This document shows positions 34,228 through 43,302 of a stretch of DNA of 51,707 nucleotides, in pieces. A program made the position numbers and the translations under genes. The notes beneath the pieces were generated by a model. It was not told where the DNA came from and did no database searches. It saw only the letters and a list, made by a program, of their open reading frames with translations. Position 1 is the first letter of the stretch. Each line of letters starts with the position of its first letter. The stretch comes from Oligoflexia bacterium (GTDB taxonomy: Bacteria; Bdellovibrionota; UBA1018): assembly GCA_031292385.1 (NCBI GenBank), contig JARLHE010000030.1:80682-132388 (forward strand). The letters run 5' to 3'.

Positions 34228-35432
34228 ACCGCTTTATGGATCATCCGGCAGCCTTCGCGCAACTCGCTTTCGGTGATGACCAGAGGGGGGGCGAAGCGAA
34301 TGGTATGTTCGTGGGTGGGTTTCGCGAGCAACCCGGCCTCCTTAAGGCGCAGGCAAAGATCCCAGGCCGATACCGGGGCGTCCGGCGCGATTTCAACCGC
34401 GTTCATCAGGCCCTTGCCGCGCACGTCGCGGACCCATTTGCGGAGAGCGCGCAGTTTTCCGACTTCCTCGCGGAAAACGTGGCCGAGACGTTCGGCGTTT
34501 TCGGATAGTTTTTCATCGCGAATCACCTCGAGCGCCGCGATCGCCACGCGGCATGCGAGCGGGTTGCCGCCATAGGTTGAGCCGTGCTCGCCTGGATGAA
34601 TGGTGAGCATGATCTCACTTCGGCAGAGAACCGCCGAGACGGGGAGCAGCCCGCCGGAAAGCGCTTTGCCCAGGATCAGGATGTCCGGCTTGACGTTTTC
34701 ATGGTCGCACGCCAGGAGCTTTCCCGTTCGTCCCAGGCCGGTTTGGATTTCATCGGCGATGAAAAGCACGTTCGCCTTTTTACAAAGTTCGGCCACTCCG
34801 CGGAGATATCCGGCGTGCGGAACGATCACGCCCGCTTCGCCTTGGATCGGCTCGACCATGAAGCCCGCGACAGTGGGATCTTTCAGCGCGGCTTCGAGCG
34901 CCGGCAGATCGTTGTAAGGGATGATCTCGAAGCCCGGCATGTAGGGACCGAAGCCATCGCGGCATTTGGGATCCGTCGATGAAGAAACCGCCGCCAAAGT
35001 CCGGCCCCAGAAATTGCCAGCGGCGAAGAGGATCTTCGCGCGGTTTGTTGGAACTTTCTTAACGTCGTATGCCCATCGGCGGCAGAGCTTGAGCGCGGTT
35101 TCGCCCGCCTCCACGCCCGTGTTCATGGGAAGGACGCGTTCGTAGTCGAAATAACGGGTGATGAACTCGGAGTATTCGCCGAGCGCGTCGTTATAAAAAG
35201 CACGCGAGGTCAGCGTCAGGCGCGTGGCTTGCTGGGTGAGCGCCGCGACAATCTTCGGGTGGCAATGTCCTTGGTTGACCGCCGAATAGGCGGAGAGAAA
35301 GTCGAAGTACCGATTGCCGTCGCAATCGAAAAGATAAGCGCCTTCCCCGCGGTTTAAAACCACGGGCAGCGGATGATAGTTTTTTGCGCCGTAGCGCTCT
35401 TCGAGCGCTATGTAGTCATGTGATGAACCCAT
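34212..35432 (-). CDS. rocD: Ornithine aminotransferase
   Basis: A 406-residue class III PLP aminotransferase. [15 protein letters not shown], the [14 protein letters not shown] stretch, [19 protein letters not shown] and the PLP-Lys region ILGKALSGG agree with ornithine-oxo-acid aminotransferase rather than acetylornithine enzymes. It converts ornithine to glutamate semialdehyde. It lies 22 bases after nagZ and overlaps purK. Confidence 0.93.
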   Translation of the reverse strand: MGSSHDYIALEERYGAKNYHPLPVVLNRGEGAYLFDCDGNRYFDFLSAYSAVNQGHCHPKIVAALTQQATRLTLTSRAFYNDALGEYSEFITRYFDYERVLPMNTGVEAGETALKLCRRWAYDVKKVPTNRAKILFAAGNFWGRTLAAVSSSTDPKCRDGFGPYMPGFEIIPYNDLPALEAALKDPTVAGFMVEPIQGEAGVIVPHAGYLRGVAELCKKANVLFIADEIQTGLGRTGKLLACDHENVKPDILILGKALSGGLLPVSAVLCRSEIMLTIHPGEHGSTYGGNPLACRVAIAALEVIRDEKLSENAERLGHVFREEVGKLRALRKWVRDVRGKGLMNAVEIAPDAPVSAWDLCLRLKEAGLLAKPTHEHTIRFAPPLVITESELREGCRMIHKAVCETL

Positions 35433-35454
35433 GCGTTCATCTTACCATATCCGC

Positions 35455-36570
35455 TTATTTTTCCGGGTAGCCATTCGCAGCCGCGGCCGCGACGACTTTG
35501 TCGACGATCGCCTGGTTTTCGGCGGTGCCGACATGATCGGGTAAATCCATGACGGCCGCGGGCTGGTAAGGCAGCAGCGAATCTTTTTTCAGGCTCGTGA
35601 TGCGTTCGGCGGCGGCGAGCACGAGCGCGGGATCGAGCTTGCCGGTTTCCAGGTCTTTCGTGAGCGAGGCGTAGGCGTGACGTGCGGCGGCTTCCGTGCG
35701 GTAGCAGAGCATGTCGCAGCCGGCTTGTATCGCCAAGCGCGGGGCGTCCTCGGCGCCGTAATGGTCGGTGATGGCTTTCATTTCCATGTCGTCGGTGATG
35801 ACGACTCTCGTGTAGCGCAGTTCCTTGCGCAGGATCTCGTTCACGATCTTGGGTGAAAGCGTCGCGGGCAGTTTCGTATCGAACTGGCTCATGATGATAT
35901 GAGCGGTCATGACGATCGAGCAGCGGGATTTGAAGGCTTTCGTGAAGGGTTTGAACTCGCGCTCGCGCAAAACCTCGAGCGGCGTATCGACGCGCGGAAG
36001 CGCGAAGTGGGAGTCGGTGCTGGTATCGCCGTGACCGGGAAAATGCTTCACGCAAGGCTGCACGCCCGCGACCATATGACCGCGCACCATGGCGGTGACC
36101 ATTTTCGAGACGATCTCTTCGTTGTCGCCGTAGGAGCGCGGGCCGATCACGGGATTTTTCGGATTGGTCGCGATATCGGCGACCGGGCAGAAATTGAGAT
36201 TCACGCCCACGGCCTTGAGCTCTTTGCCCATCATTTCGGAAAGCTCGAAAACCAGTTTTGGCGAGTCGGTGGCGCCGATCACGGCGGCTTCTGGAATTTT
36301 CGTGAAGCCTTTCTTAAAGCGCTGCACCTTCGCGCCTTCATGATCCACGCTGACCCAAAGGGGCAACCCCCCTTTTTTGCATTCCTGGATCTGATTGCTC
36401 AATTCGGCGACCTGGCCGGGGTTTTCGTAGTTATGCGCGAAAAGAATCACGCCGCCGATTCCGGCCTGGGTGATAAACGCGGTGGTTTCTTCGCTCAGCT
36501 CGAGGCCGGAAAAGCCGGTGATGAAGAGTTGGCCGAGGGCATCCTTTGCGGCATCGATTGATTGGGACAT
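35455..36570 (-). CDS. nagZ: Glycoside hydrolase family 3 protein, beta-N-acetylhexosaminidase (NagZ-like)
   Basis: A 371-residue GH3 catalytic domain. KHFPGHGDTSTDSH is the NagZ loop holding the catalytic Asp-His dyad, and VVITDDMEMKAI carries the nucleophile Asp. NagZ removes GlcNAc from muropeptides during peptidoglycan recycling and normally acts in the cytoplasm; no signal peptide is seen. It lies 11 bases downstream of a peptide-type ABC permease gene, which fits muropeptide uptake (inference). Confidence 0.92.
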   Translation of the reverse strand: MSQSIDAAKDALGQLFITGFSGLELSEETTAFITQAGIGGVILFAHNYENPGQVAELSNQIQECKKGGLPLWVSVDHEGAKVQRFKKGFTKIPEAAVIGATDSPKLVFELSEMMGKELKAVGVNLNFCPVADIATNPKNPVIGPRSYGDNEEIVSKMVTAMVRGHMVAGVQPCVKHFPGHGDTSTDSHFALPRVDTPLEVLREREFKPFTKAFKSRCSIVMTAHIIMSQFDTKLPATLSPKIVNEILRKELRYTRVVITDDMEMKAITDHYGAEDAPRLAIQAGCDMLCYRTEAAARHAYASLTKDLETGKLDPALVLAAAERITSLKKDSLLPYQPAAVMDLPDHVGTAENQAIVDKVVAAAAANGYPEK

Positions 36571-36581
36571 AGAAGAACAGT

Positions 36582-37361
36582 TTACCGGAAAACCGATTTC
36601 TTGCCAGCAGACAAGATCTGTAATGCGAGGAGCGTCAAAACCAGAGGGATTCCCGAGGCCAGCGCGATATGAGGGGCTTCAATTAGGTAATCCTTGCCCG
36701 ACGCCAGGAGCGAGCCCCAGGTTTGGGTTCCGATCGGAGCGCCGACGCCCAAATACGAAAGAGCGGCTTCGGCCATCAGGCATTGGGCGAAAAAGAGGGG
36801 GGCCTTGGCCACGACCAGGGGCCCTAGGTTCGGTCCGATATGGCGAATGAGAATTCGCCAGGAGCTCGCGCCCACGCTCTGGGCCGCTTCGATAAACGGT
36901 TCGGTGAGGATTTCCCGGGTGCGGGCGTAAACCAAGCGCGCGAACATCGGGACCATGCCGATGAGCAGGGAAGCAATCAATGTCGACCATCCGGGCCCGC
37001 GAATCGCCGCGAGCCCCAGGGCGACCAAAAGAAAGGGAAAAGCCAGCCAGGCATCAAGGCCTCGAAGCGCGACAAACCGGAAACGCTCGGGCAAGAGCGC
37101 GATCCCTCCGCCAATCGCGAGAGCGAAGAGGCAAGCCAGCGCCGTGGCGATCAGGCTCACGATCGAGCTCTTTGCTGAAGCGCTGAGCACTTCGAAGAGC
37201 ATGTCCTGGCCGAAAACGCCGCAGCCGAAAATATGCGACCAGCTCGGCGAGGCGAGCGAAAGCTGCAGGGGAACCGCTCCCTGGCCGCGCCCCAGCGCGG
37301 AGTAGAGCGCGACCGCACCCGCGGAGCCGAACCATAGAATCAGCCAGGTCCACCAGATCAT
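36582..37361 (-). CDS. dppC: Peptide/nickel-type ABC permease, DppC-like
   Basis: A 259-residue permease with about five or six helices and an EAA-type loop (EAAQSVGASSWRILIRHIGP). The C-half PLFFAQCLMAEAALSYLGVG and GSLLASGKDYL is typical of DppC/OppC. It overlaps dppB as ATGA and ends 11 bases before nagZ. No ATPase or binding protein is nearby. Confidence 0.88.
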   Translation of the reverse strand: MIWWTWLILWFGSAGAVALYSALGRGQGAVPLQLSLASPSWSHIFGCGVFGQDMLFEVLSASAKSSIVSLIATALACLFALAIGGGIALLPERFRFVALRGLDAWLAFPFLLVALGLAAIRGPGWSTLIASLLIGMVPMFARLVYARTREILTEPFIEAAQSVGASSWRILIRHIGPNLGPLVVAKAPLFFAQCLMAEAALSYLGVGAPIGTQTWGSLLASGKDYLIEAPHIALASGIPLVLTLLALQILSAGKKSVFR

Positions 37362-38281
37362 GCGTCCGACCTCAGCCGTGGATCCGCCCGGCGTTGCATC
37401 CAGTCACCGGCCGCGGTCCCCGCGAGCGAGGCGACGGATGCCGTGAATACGGCCCATTCAACGGTCGGGTAATCCCGTTTCAGAACCGCATCGACGAGCA
37501 GAAAGCCCAAGCCATGCCAATCAAAAAGCGTTTCGGTGATGAAGGCGCCGGCGATGAGGGCGCCGGCTTGAGTGCCGAGATAGGCGAGAAGCGCTCCCGA
37601 GCAAGGCGCGAGGCCGTATTTGAGGACAACCTTCCATTCGTGTACTCCTCGAGCGCGAGCGGCGTTGACGGAGCCGCTGCCTTCGAGAGTCTCCCGCACG
37701 CGGTCGCGTAGGAGCCGGGACCAAAGTCCGCTGAATCCCAGCGCCAAAGTGACCGCCGGCAAAAGGATATGGCCGCCCGTGGGGAGCAAGGGTATCCACA
37801 CGCAAAAAACCAGCATAAGCACGGGCCCGATCCACGGCGTGGGCAGAGCCGCGATGCAGGCGCCATAGGCGATGCAGAACCGATCCGCGAGAAGCCGGGT
37901 GCGCTCATCGGGAAGTCCCGCGGCCGAGACTCCGATCACGAGCGAAAAAAGCAGCGCGAACGCGAGCGCGAGCCCCGCGAGCGTCACGGTGCGTCCGAGC
38001 GACCGGGCGAGAATCGGGGCGATGGGACGGCGGCTGATGAAGGAGATGCCCAAATCGCCGTGCAAGGCGCGGCGGGCATCGCGGATGAGCGACGTCGAGA
38101 AAGGGGCATCGAGGCCCAGCTCGGCGCGAACTTCCTCGATGGGAAGGGCGGTGCCGCTTTCGGCCATCGCGGTTTCGACGGGATCGCCCGGCAGGGCTCT
38201 GATCAGCGCGCGCGAAATCACGAAAACCAGCGCGATCACCGCGAGCGACGCCACGAGCCTGGCGATCAGCCGTGCCAGCAT
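37358..38281 (-). CDS. dppB: Peptide/nickel-type ABC permease, DppB-like
   Basis: A 307-residue permease with an N-terminal helix, ALPGDPVETAM (the DppB N-terminal signature), and about five more helices with an EAA-type loop near NAARARGVHEWKVV. It follows the periplasmic protein gene after 24 bases and overlaps dppC. The system probably imports peptides or glycopeptides, as suggested by nagZ downstream. Confidence 0.88.
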   Translation of the reverse strand: MLARLIARLVASLAVIALVFVISRALIRALPGDPVETAMAESGTALPIEEVRAELGLDAPFSTSLIRDARRALHGDLGISFISRRPIAPILARSLGRTVTLAGLALAFALLFSLVIGVSAAGLPDERTRLLADRFCIAYGACIAALPTPWIGPVLMLVFCVWIPLLPTGGHILLPAVTLALGFSGLWSRLLRDRVRETLEGSGSVNAARARGVHEWKVVLKYGLAPCSGALLAYLGTQAGALIAGAFITETLFDWHGLGFLLVDAVLKRDYPTVEWAVFTASVASLAGTAAGDWMQRRADPRLRSDA

Positions 38282-38305
38282 CGGGTACCTTTAAGAAACC
38301 GAGCC

Positions 38306-39088
38306 TTATTCATTGTCAGGCGCGGCATCGGGCTTGGACGGCGTTCCGCCATCCGTGAAAAAGCTTTCGGCTTTTTCGCGGGGAACGCGCTCGATGATCA
38401 GCTCTTGCGCGGGCATCTCGATGCGCTCGGCGTATCCCTTGTCGGTGATCCACCAAATGCTCGGCATGCTCCGGTAAGTGACGGAGATTTTGTGGGTATG
38501 GGTCTGGGTCGCGATCGCGTCCGGCTTTTCGAGGCGCGCGGTTCCTTCCTCGAGCTGGAAGTCATGTTCGAGATCGTCTTCCATAATGGTGGAGAAGGAA
38601 ACGCCATGGCCTTCCTTCATTTCCGCGAGGTGCTTTCCGAGCCAAACGGGGAAAAAGACCTCGAAAAAGGCTTTTCGGTTCAGGCTTTTTTTGACGTCCG
38701 GGAGATCGGCGCCTTTACTGCGCGCTTTGGCGACGAAAAATTTGGAGCCATCGACGATTTCGACGTTGCCGTCGATCACGGTCTCGGTGCTGCGGAAGGT
38801 GGCGCGGTAGTTGTAAAATAGCGGTGACAGGCTGTCATTGTCTTCCGCGAACGCGCCGAGCGATTCGCGATTGATGTAATCTTCTTCTTTTTTCCAGACG
38901 TCGTTCTGGAAATGGATGCGGCCCTTCGTGCGCTCGACGAGCTCATGATAGTAGCTGTAGTGGGAATTTCCCCGCTTGACGAGGATGGTATACCACTGGT
39001 CCCAAAGCACGTTCGCTTGAGCCTTGGGGGAGCTGGCCGCGTGCGCGGGGTTCGAGACAAGACTCAAAATCAGGCCGATAAGTACCAT
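38306..39088 (-). CDS. Exported protein of unknown family
   Basis: A 260-residue protein with a signal peptide (about residues 1-17, ending PAHA). The mature protein has alternating hydrophobic strands (for example LFYNYRATFRSTETVIDGN) and reads like a soluble beta-rich periplasmic protein; I do not recognise a family. ATG 39088 has AAGGA upstream. It is the first gene of a tight nine-gene run ending at 30902 and may define its promoter. Confidence 0.8.
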   Translation of the reverse strand: MVLIGLILSLVSNPAHAASSPKAQANVLWDQWYTILVKRGNSHYSYYHELVERTKGRIHFQNDVWKKEEDYINRESLGAFAEDNDSLSPLFYNYRATFRSTETVIDGNVEIVDGSKFFVAKARSKGADLPDVKKSLNRKAFFEVFFPVWLGKHLAEMKEGHGVSFSTIMEDDLEHDFQLEEGTARLEKPDAIATQTHTHKISVTYRSMPSIWWITDKGYAERIEMPAQELIIERVPREKAESFFTDGGTPSKPDAAPDNE

Positions 39089-39108
39089 ATAATCCTTATT
39101 ATTCCGTG

Positions 39109-39130
39109 TTTATGGAATGATTTCCATAAA
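39109..39130. promoter_or_regulatory. Perfect 9-base inverted repeat between divergent genes
   Basis: TTTATGGAA and TTCCATAAA flank a TGAT centre, in the 84 bases between the divergent starts at 39088 and 39173. An operator or a hairpin are both possible. A perfect TATAAT (39088-39093, plus strand) may be the -10 box for tadC, but no good -35 box accompanies it. Confidence 0.5.
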
Positions 39131-39172
39131 TATAGCGAGCTCTTCCGTCGATAAGGGAATGGGAGACTTATC

Positions 39173-40120
39173 TTGAGCGTCATTTCAGGTATCGCGAGCA
39201 CGGTTGTCGATTCCTCGATGCGGGACAATGTTCTGACGGCGGCTTATGCCCTGATCGGCGGCGGCGTCTTCGTCGTGGCGCGGATGCTCCTGCAAGAGGA
39301 AGAAAGCCGCGCGGCCCAGGACAATCTTTCGGACCGGAATATCCGCAAGAGCACGAATTTTCTCGTCCGCGTCACCCGCCCTTTTTTCACGAATTACGTC
39401 GTTCCGATCATACGCGGCAAGGACTTTTGGGACGTCTCCCGGCGCAAGTATCGCCGCAAATTGATCGCCGCGGGCATGAAGGACGAGTTCACGCCGGACG
39501 AATTCATCGGCTTCAAGCTTTTCCTGATTCTGTTTTTTCCGGTCGTCGGAGGGCTGCTTCAAGCCGGCGATTTCATAGATCTTCCGCTGGTCGTGATCTT
39601 GATGAGCGGCGGGGTAGGCTGGTTCTATCCCGATATCTGGATGAGGGGCCGTATGCAACAGCGGCAAAAAGAGATCTTGAGAGCCATGCCCTTTATCGTC
39701 GATCTTTTGGCGCTCTCGACGGAGGCCGGCCTCGATTTCGTGGGCGCGATCGGCAAGGTGGTCGAAAAGGCGAAAATGAGCCCGTTGGTCGAGGAATTCG
39801 CCCAGCTGCTCAAGGAAATCAAGGTCGGCGCATCCCGTCAGGAAGCACTCCGCGAGATGGCCGCGCGAATCGACATGATGCAGGTGAACTCGTTCGTCGC
39901 TATTCTCATCTCGGCCGACCAGATGGGCGCCTCGATCGGCAAGATTTTGCGTCAGCAATCTGACGCCATCCGCACGGAGCGGCTGGTACGGGCCGAAAAA
40001 GCCGGCGTCGCGGCCGCTCAAAAGGTTTTGATTCCGCTGGTCTGCCTGATCGTTCCGGCCGTGATGATCATGATTTTCGCCCCGATGGGCTTGGGCTTGC
40101 TGTATCCGAGCGGGAAATAG
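39173..40120 (+). CDS. tadC: Tad inner-membrane platform protein TadC
   Basis: A 315-residue type II secretion F-domain protein, partner of TadB. It has a first helix (about 22-37), two helices in the middle (about 120-160), the F domain (STEAGLDFVGAIGKVVEKA, EMAARIDMMQVNSFVAILI) and a C-terminal helix (about 290-310). The start is a TTG at 39173 with GGGAG seven bases upstream, and no better start is near. It opens the second Tad block, about 32.5 kb from tadB. Confidence 0.9.
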   Translation: MSVISGIASTVVDSSMRDNVLTAAYALIGGGVFVVARMLLQEEESRAAQDNLSDRNIRKSTNFLVRVTRPFFTNYVVPIIRGKDFWDVSRRKYRRKLIAAGMKDEFTPDEFIGFKLFLILFFPVVGGLLQAGDFIDLPLVVILMSGGVGWFYPDIWMRGRMQQRQKEILRAMPFIVDLLALSTEAGLDFVGAIGKVVEKAKMSPLVEEFAQLLKEIKVGASRQEALREMAARIDMMQVNSFVAILISADQMGASIGKILRQQSDAIRTERLVRAEKAGVAAAQKVLIPLVCLIVPAVMIMIFAPMGLGLLYPSGK

Positions 40121-40128
40121 CCAATAAA

Positions 40129-40157
40129 TTAAATATCTTAAGTGTATTTGCTATAAT
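40129..40157 (+). promoter_or_regulatory. Candidate sigma-70 promoter
   Basis: TTAAAT (40129-40134) and a perfect TATAAT (40152-40157) are spaced 17 bases apart, nine bases before the start of the DUF192 gene. Transcription would begin almost at the first ATG. Confidence 0.5.
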
Positions 40158-40165
40158 GAAGACAC

Positions 40166-40558
40166 ATGTTGGCTAAAAACCGGATGGTTCGTGCGCATTC
40201 CCTCAAAAATCATACGCTTATTGCCGATAAGTGTATCGAGTCGAACTCGTTCCTCGCTCGCGCGAGGGGCTTGATCGGCCGGAAAGTTTTGGAACCGGGA
40301 GAGGGAATGCTGTTTCCGAATTGCAACGACATCCATATGTGGTTCATGAGCATCCCGATCGACGTGGTTTTCCTAAAACGGGAAGGCGGAAGTACGGATA
40401 ACGGAAATTTCTACAGCATCGTGTCCACTCATTCCGGCGTTCGCCCGTGGCGCGCGCTGCCGCTCCGTGACGGCCGTGCCTCCGAAACGCTCGAGCTTCC
40501 AGAGGGCACGATCGCTCGCTGTGTTTTGAAAGAGGGGGACCGCATATGTATCGAATGA
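40166..40558 (+). CDS. DUF192 family protein
   Basis: A 130-residue DUF192 protein: SFLARARGLIGRKVLEPGEGMLF followed by a D-I-H-M-W-F-M-S-I-P-I-D-V-V-F core and a C-terminal ELPEGTIARCVLKEGD. The function of the family is unknown, although it is often found near Tad genes. ATG 40166 would be nearly leaderless; ATG 40184 is the alternative. It overlaps the FHA gene by 13 bases. Confidence 0.85.
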   Translation: MLAKNRMVRAHSLKNHTLIADKCIESNSFLARARGLIGRKVLEPGEGMLFPNCNDIHMWFMSIPIDVVFLKREGGSTDNGNFYSIVSTHSGVRPWRALPLRDGRASETLELPEGTIARCVLKEGDRICIE

Positions 40559-42237
40559 CGATCGTGGCAGGCCCCAACAGCGGGACGAGTTATCCGCTGG
40601 AAGAAGGCGAGACCGTCGTCGGCCGCGGCCAGCAAAGCTCCGTCCTTCTTTCGTCTTCCCGGGTTTCCAAGCGCCACTGCGTTCTCATCGCGAGCAACGG
40701 GGAACTGGTGGTCCGCGACGAAGGAAGCGCTAACGGGACTTTCGTCAACGGCGCGCTCGTGAAGAGCCGATCCGTCTCCGCGGGCGATCGAATCAGCGTG
40801 GGGGAATACGTTTTCGAGATCAGCAACGCGCAGCCTCGCTCGGGCGCGCTTCAGCGAAGGCCCGGGCTCGCGCTTGAGGGCCTGCCAAGCAACGTGCTGT
40901 CTTTCCCGTCGAACCTCGCCGCGCCAGGCGCGTCAGCGCTTCCGGGCGGCGGCGCGTTGACCGGGTTTGACGCCGCGGGAGTCGGTGCCGGCGGAGTGGG
41001 AGTGGGCGTCCCGGTGCACGAAGATGCCGGCGCGAACGCGATGCCGAACGACCTCAAGGGCAAGGCGGTTTGGTATTTCGAGAACTACGTCATGCCGATT
41101 TTTTACGGCTTCAATCTCAAACATGAATGGCGAATGATCTGCGCGTTCGTATTCATGGGCTTCCTGGGCTTGAATCTCGTGATCTCGGTGCAGCCGCTTT
41201 TGGACGCCAACTACAATATCATCATCAACGAGACTGGCCGTCGCGCGGCCTTCATGGCGAGCGAAATCGCCGAGCGCAACGCGCCCATCCTCGCCGCCGG
41301 GGCGGAAGGCAAGACCGATATCGGCCTGGCCGAGAACGCCGAGAACGTGAACGTCGCCTTGTTGCTCGATTTGGATCAGCGGATCATCGCTCCGGCGATG
41401 AAGGCGGGCCAATTCATGGTCAACGGCGAGGAATCCCGCCAGGTGCTTTGGGCGATCGGCCAATTCCGCAAAGGCGCGGAGCGCGAGATCGTCCGGAAGG
41501 CCGGCGAGAACGTCGTGGCGGTCGCCCCGGTGAAAGTTTTCGATCAGCGCACGGGTAAGAACAACGTCGTCGCGGTGGCGGTAGTCGCGATCGACTCGTC
41601 GATCGCCGCCATGAGCATGGGCGATGTAGGCGTGGTCTACTCCGAAACCTTGATTCTCACCGCGTTGGTCGGCGCGCTGATGCTGTTCATTCTTTATCGC
41701 CTGACCTTGAAGCCGCTTCAGATCCTGAATGAGGACATGGATAAAGTGCTCAAAGGAGAAATGACCCAGGTTTCGCATGAGTTCAAATTCGAAGAGCTCA
41801 ATTCGCTTTGGGATCTGATCAACTCGGCGTTGCAGCGTATTCCGCGCCGGCACGAAAGAAACGACGTACACGTGGAAGAAACTCGCCCAGAGGCCTTTGT
41901 CGGCCCGTTGAAGATGCTGGCCGAGGCAAGCGGCATCGGGCTGGTCGTTTGCGGGCCGGATCGGAAGATCGTCTTCGCCAATTCGGTTTTCGAGGATTTA
42001 AGCGGTATCCGGGCGGATTCCGCGCTGGGACAGCAGATTTCCGAAGTGGCGCGCGATCAATCGCTCGCCGTTCTTGCGGCGGATCTCTTTGATCGCGTCG
42101 TTCCCGGCGGCGACCCCGTATCGGAGGATTACGATTTTTCGGGCGTGGCTTGCACGGTGCAAGTCTCGGCCTTTGGCGGCTCCGGTGACGGAGCGGCTAA
42201 AGCTTATGCATTTTCGGTAACGAGGAAGCCGGAGTAA
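40546..42237 (+). CDS. FHA-domain membrane sensor protein with HAMP and PAS regions
   Basis: A 563-residue protein. The N-terminal FHA domain (residues about 1-95; GRGQQSS, SKRH and GSANGTFVNG) should bind phosphothreonine. After a G/A/P-rich linker come two membrane helices (about 195-215 and 365-385) that enclose a large periplasmic sensor domain, then a HAMP-like segment and a PAS domain (about 455-525, with CGPDRKIVFANSVFEDL). There is no kinase, cyclase or other output domain. This suggests it passes a signal through FHA to a partner. ATG 40546 has GGGGG seven bases upstream. Confidence 0.85.
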   Translation: MYRMTIVAGPNSGTSYPLEEGETVVGRGQQSSVLLSSSRVSKRHCVLIASNGELVVRDEGSANGTFVNGALVKSRSVSAGDRISVGEYVFEISNAQPRSGALQRRPGLALEGLPSNVLSFPSNLAAPGASALPGGGALTGFDAAGVGAGGVGVGVPVHEDAGANAMPNDLKGKAVWYFENYVMPIFYGFNLKHEWRMICAFVFMGFLGLNLVISVQPLLDANYNIIINETGRRAAFMASEIAERNAPILAAGAEGKTDIGLAENAENVNVALLLDLDQRIIAPAMKAGQFMVNGEESRQVLWAIGQFRKGAEREIVRKAGENVVAVAPVKVFDQRTGKNNVVAVAVVAIDSSIAAMSMGDVGVVYSETLILTALVGALMLFILYRLTLKPLQILNEDMDKVLKGEMTQVSHEFKFEELNSLWDLINSALQRIPRRHERNDVHVEETRPEAFVGPLKMLAEASGIGLVVCGPDRKIVFANSVFEDLSGIRADSALGQQISEVARDQSLAVLAADLFDRVVPGGDPVSEDYDFSGVACTVQVSAFGGSGDGAAKAYAFSVTRKPE

Positions 42238-42246
42238 CGGAATAAA

Positions 42247-43302
42247 ATGGGCGCGGCGCTGAAATTCAAACAGACAGATCTGGCGAAGCAGTCGGGCGAG
42301 GTGGCCCGATTGAAGGTTTTGCGTGGTCCGGATCTGGGCGCCGTTTACATCATCAAAAACGCACGGGTTTCGATCGGGCGCGGCGAAGATAACGATGTCG
42401 TTCTCACTGACATGCGTGCCTCCCGTGCCCATTGCGAGCTGCGCTACGAGAACGGCGCTTGGAACGTCAAGGATTCCAACAGCGCGAACGGCATCGCGGT
42501 CAACGGCAAGGCTTCCCGTGGGGCGTCGATCCGCACCCGCGATACGATCAGCCTGGGCGAGACGGTGCTCGAGTTCGCTTCGGCCGAAGCCGGGACCCTC
42601 GTGCTGGTCGCGCCGCCGGCCGATATCCGGCAAGTCGAAGCCGAGCAGGCGAATCTCGATATGCAGCGCGCGCGCGTTCAGGCGATGAGCCGAATGGGCG
42701 GGCTCGCGAAGAACCGTCCCCAGGTCGAGGCGCTGAAGAATCAGGCGGCGCCCGCCCCGGTTATTCCGATGCCCAAACCTGCCGGGGCCGCTCAAAAGGA
42801 CCCGAAGCGCGTGTTGCTTTTAGGGGCAGCCGCGGTCGTGGGCTTTTTGTTTTTGATGGGAAATCCGACGCCTCCCCCGGCGCCCAAGCCGAAAGCGGAG
42901 GATAAGGGCTTGGACTCGTTTTTGCCTCCCGCTCCCGACGCGACGGATTCTGAGGCCGTCACGAAGACCGCCGATCTTTTTTTCAAGACCGGCTTCAGGG
43001 AGTATCGCCTCGGGAATTACATGCGGGCGAAAGTCCAGTTCGAGAATGTCCTGCAGATGACGCCCAATCATCGATTGGCCAAGATTTACCTGAAAAACTC
43101 GGAAAACCGCATCGACGAAGAAGTGAAAATGTATCTGGATATCGGTCGGAAAAACCTGGAGGCCGGAAAGCTGAACGAGGCCAAAGGTAATTTCGAAACG
43201 GTCTTAAGGCTGATGTACCGCGACCCGCAGGGCCCCGCGTACTCCGAGGCGCATGATCAGCTCGATCGCGTGCACAAAGAAATGGTGGGAGGTCAAAGCT
43301 GA
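42247..43302 (+). CDS. FHA-domain protein with one membrane helix and TPR-like repeats
   Basis: A 351-residue protein. The FHA domain (about residues 20-115) has GRGEDND, SRAHCEL and SNSANGIAVNG. A coiled/linker region leads to one membrane helix (about 197-212) and then a periplasmic or cytoplasmic TPR-like domain (about 235-345; DLFFKTGFREYRLGNYMRAK and KNLEAGKLNEAKGNFETV). It follows the previous gene by nine bases and its stop overlaps the next start. Confidence 0.85.
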   Translation: MGAALKFKQTDLAKQSGEVARLKVLRGPDLGAVYIIKNARVSIGRGEDNDVVLTDMRASRAHCELRYENGAWNVKDSNSANGIAVNGKASRGASIRTRDTISLGETVLEFASAEAGTLVLVAPPADIRQVEAEQANLDMQRARVQAMSRMGGLAKNRPQVEALKNQAAPAPVIPMPKPAGAAQKDPKRVLLLGAAAVVGFLFLMGNPTPPPAPKPKAEDKGLDSFLPPAPDATDSEAVTKTADLFFKTGFREYRLGNYMRAKVQFENVLQMTPNHRLAKIYLKNSENRIDEEVKMYLDIGRKNLEAGKLNEAKGNFETVLRLMYRDPQGPAYSEAHDQLDRVHKEMVGGQS

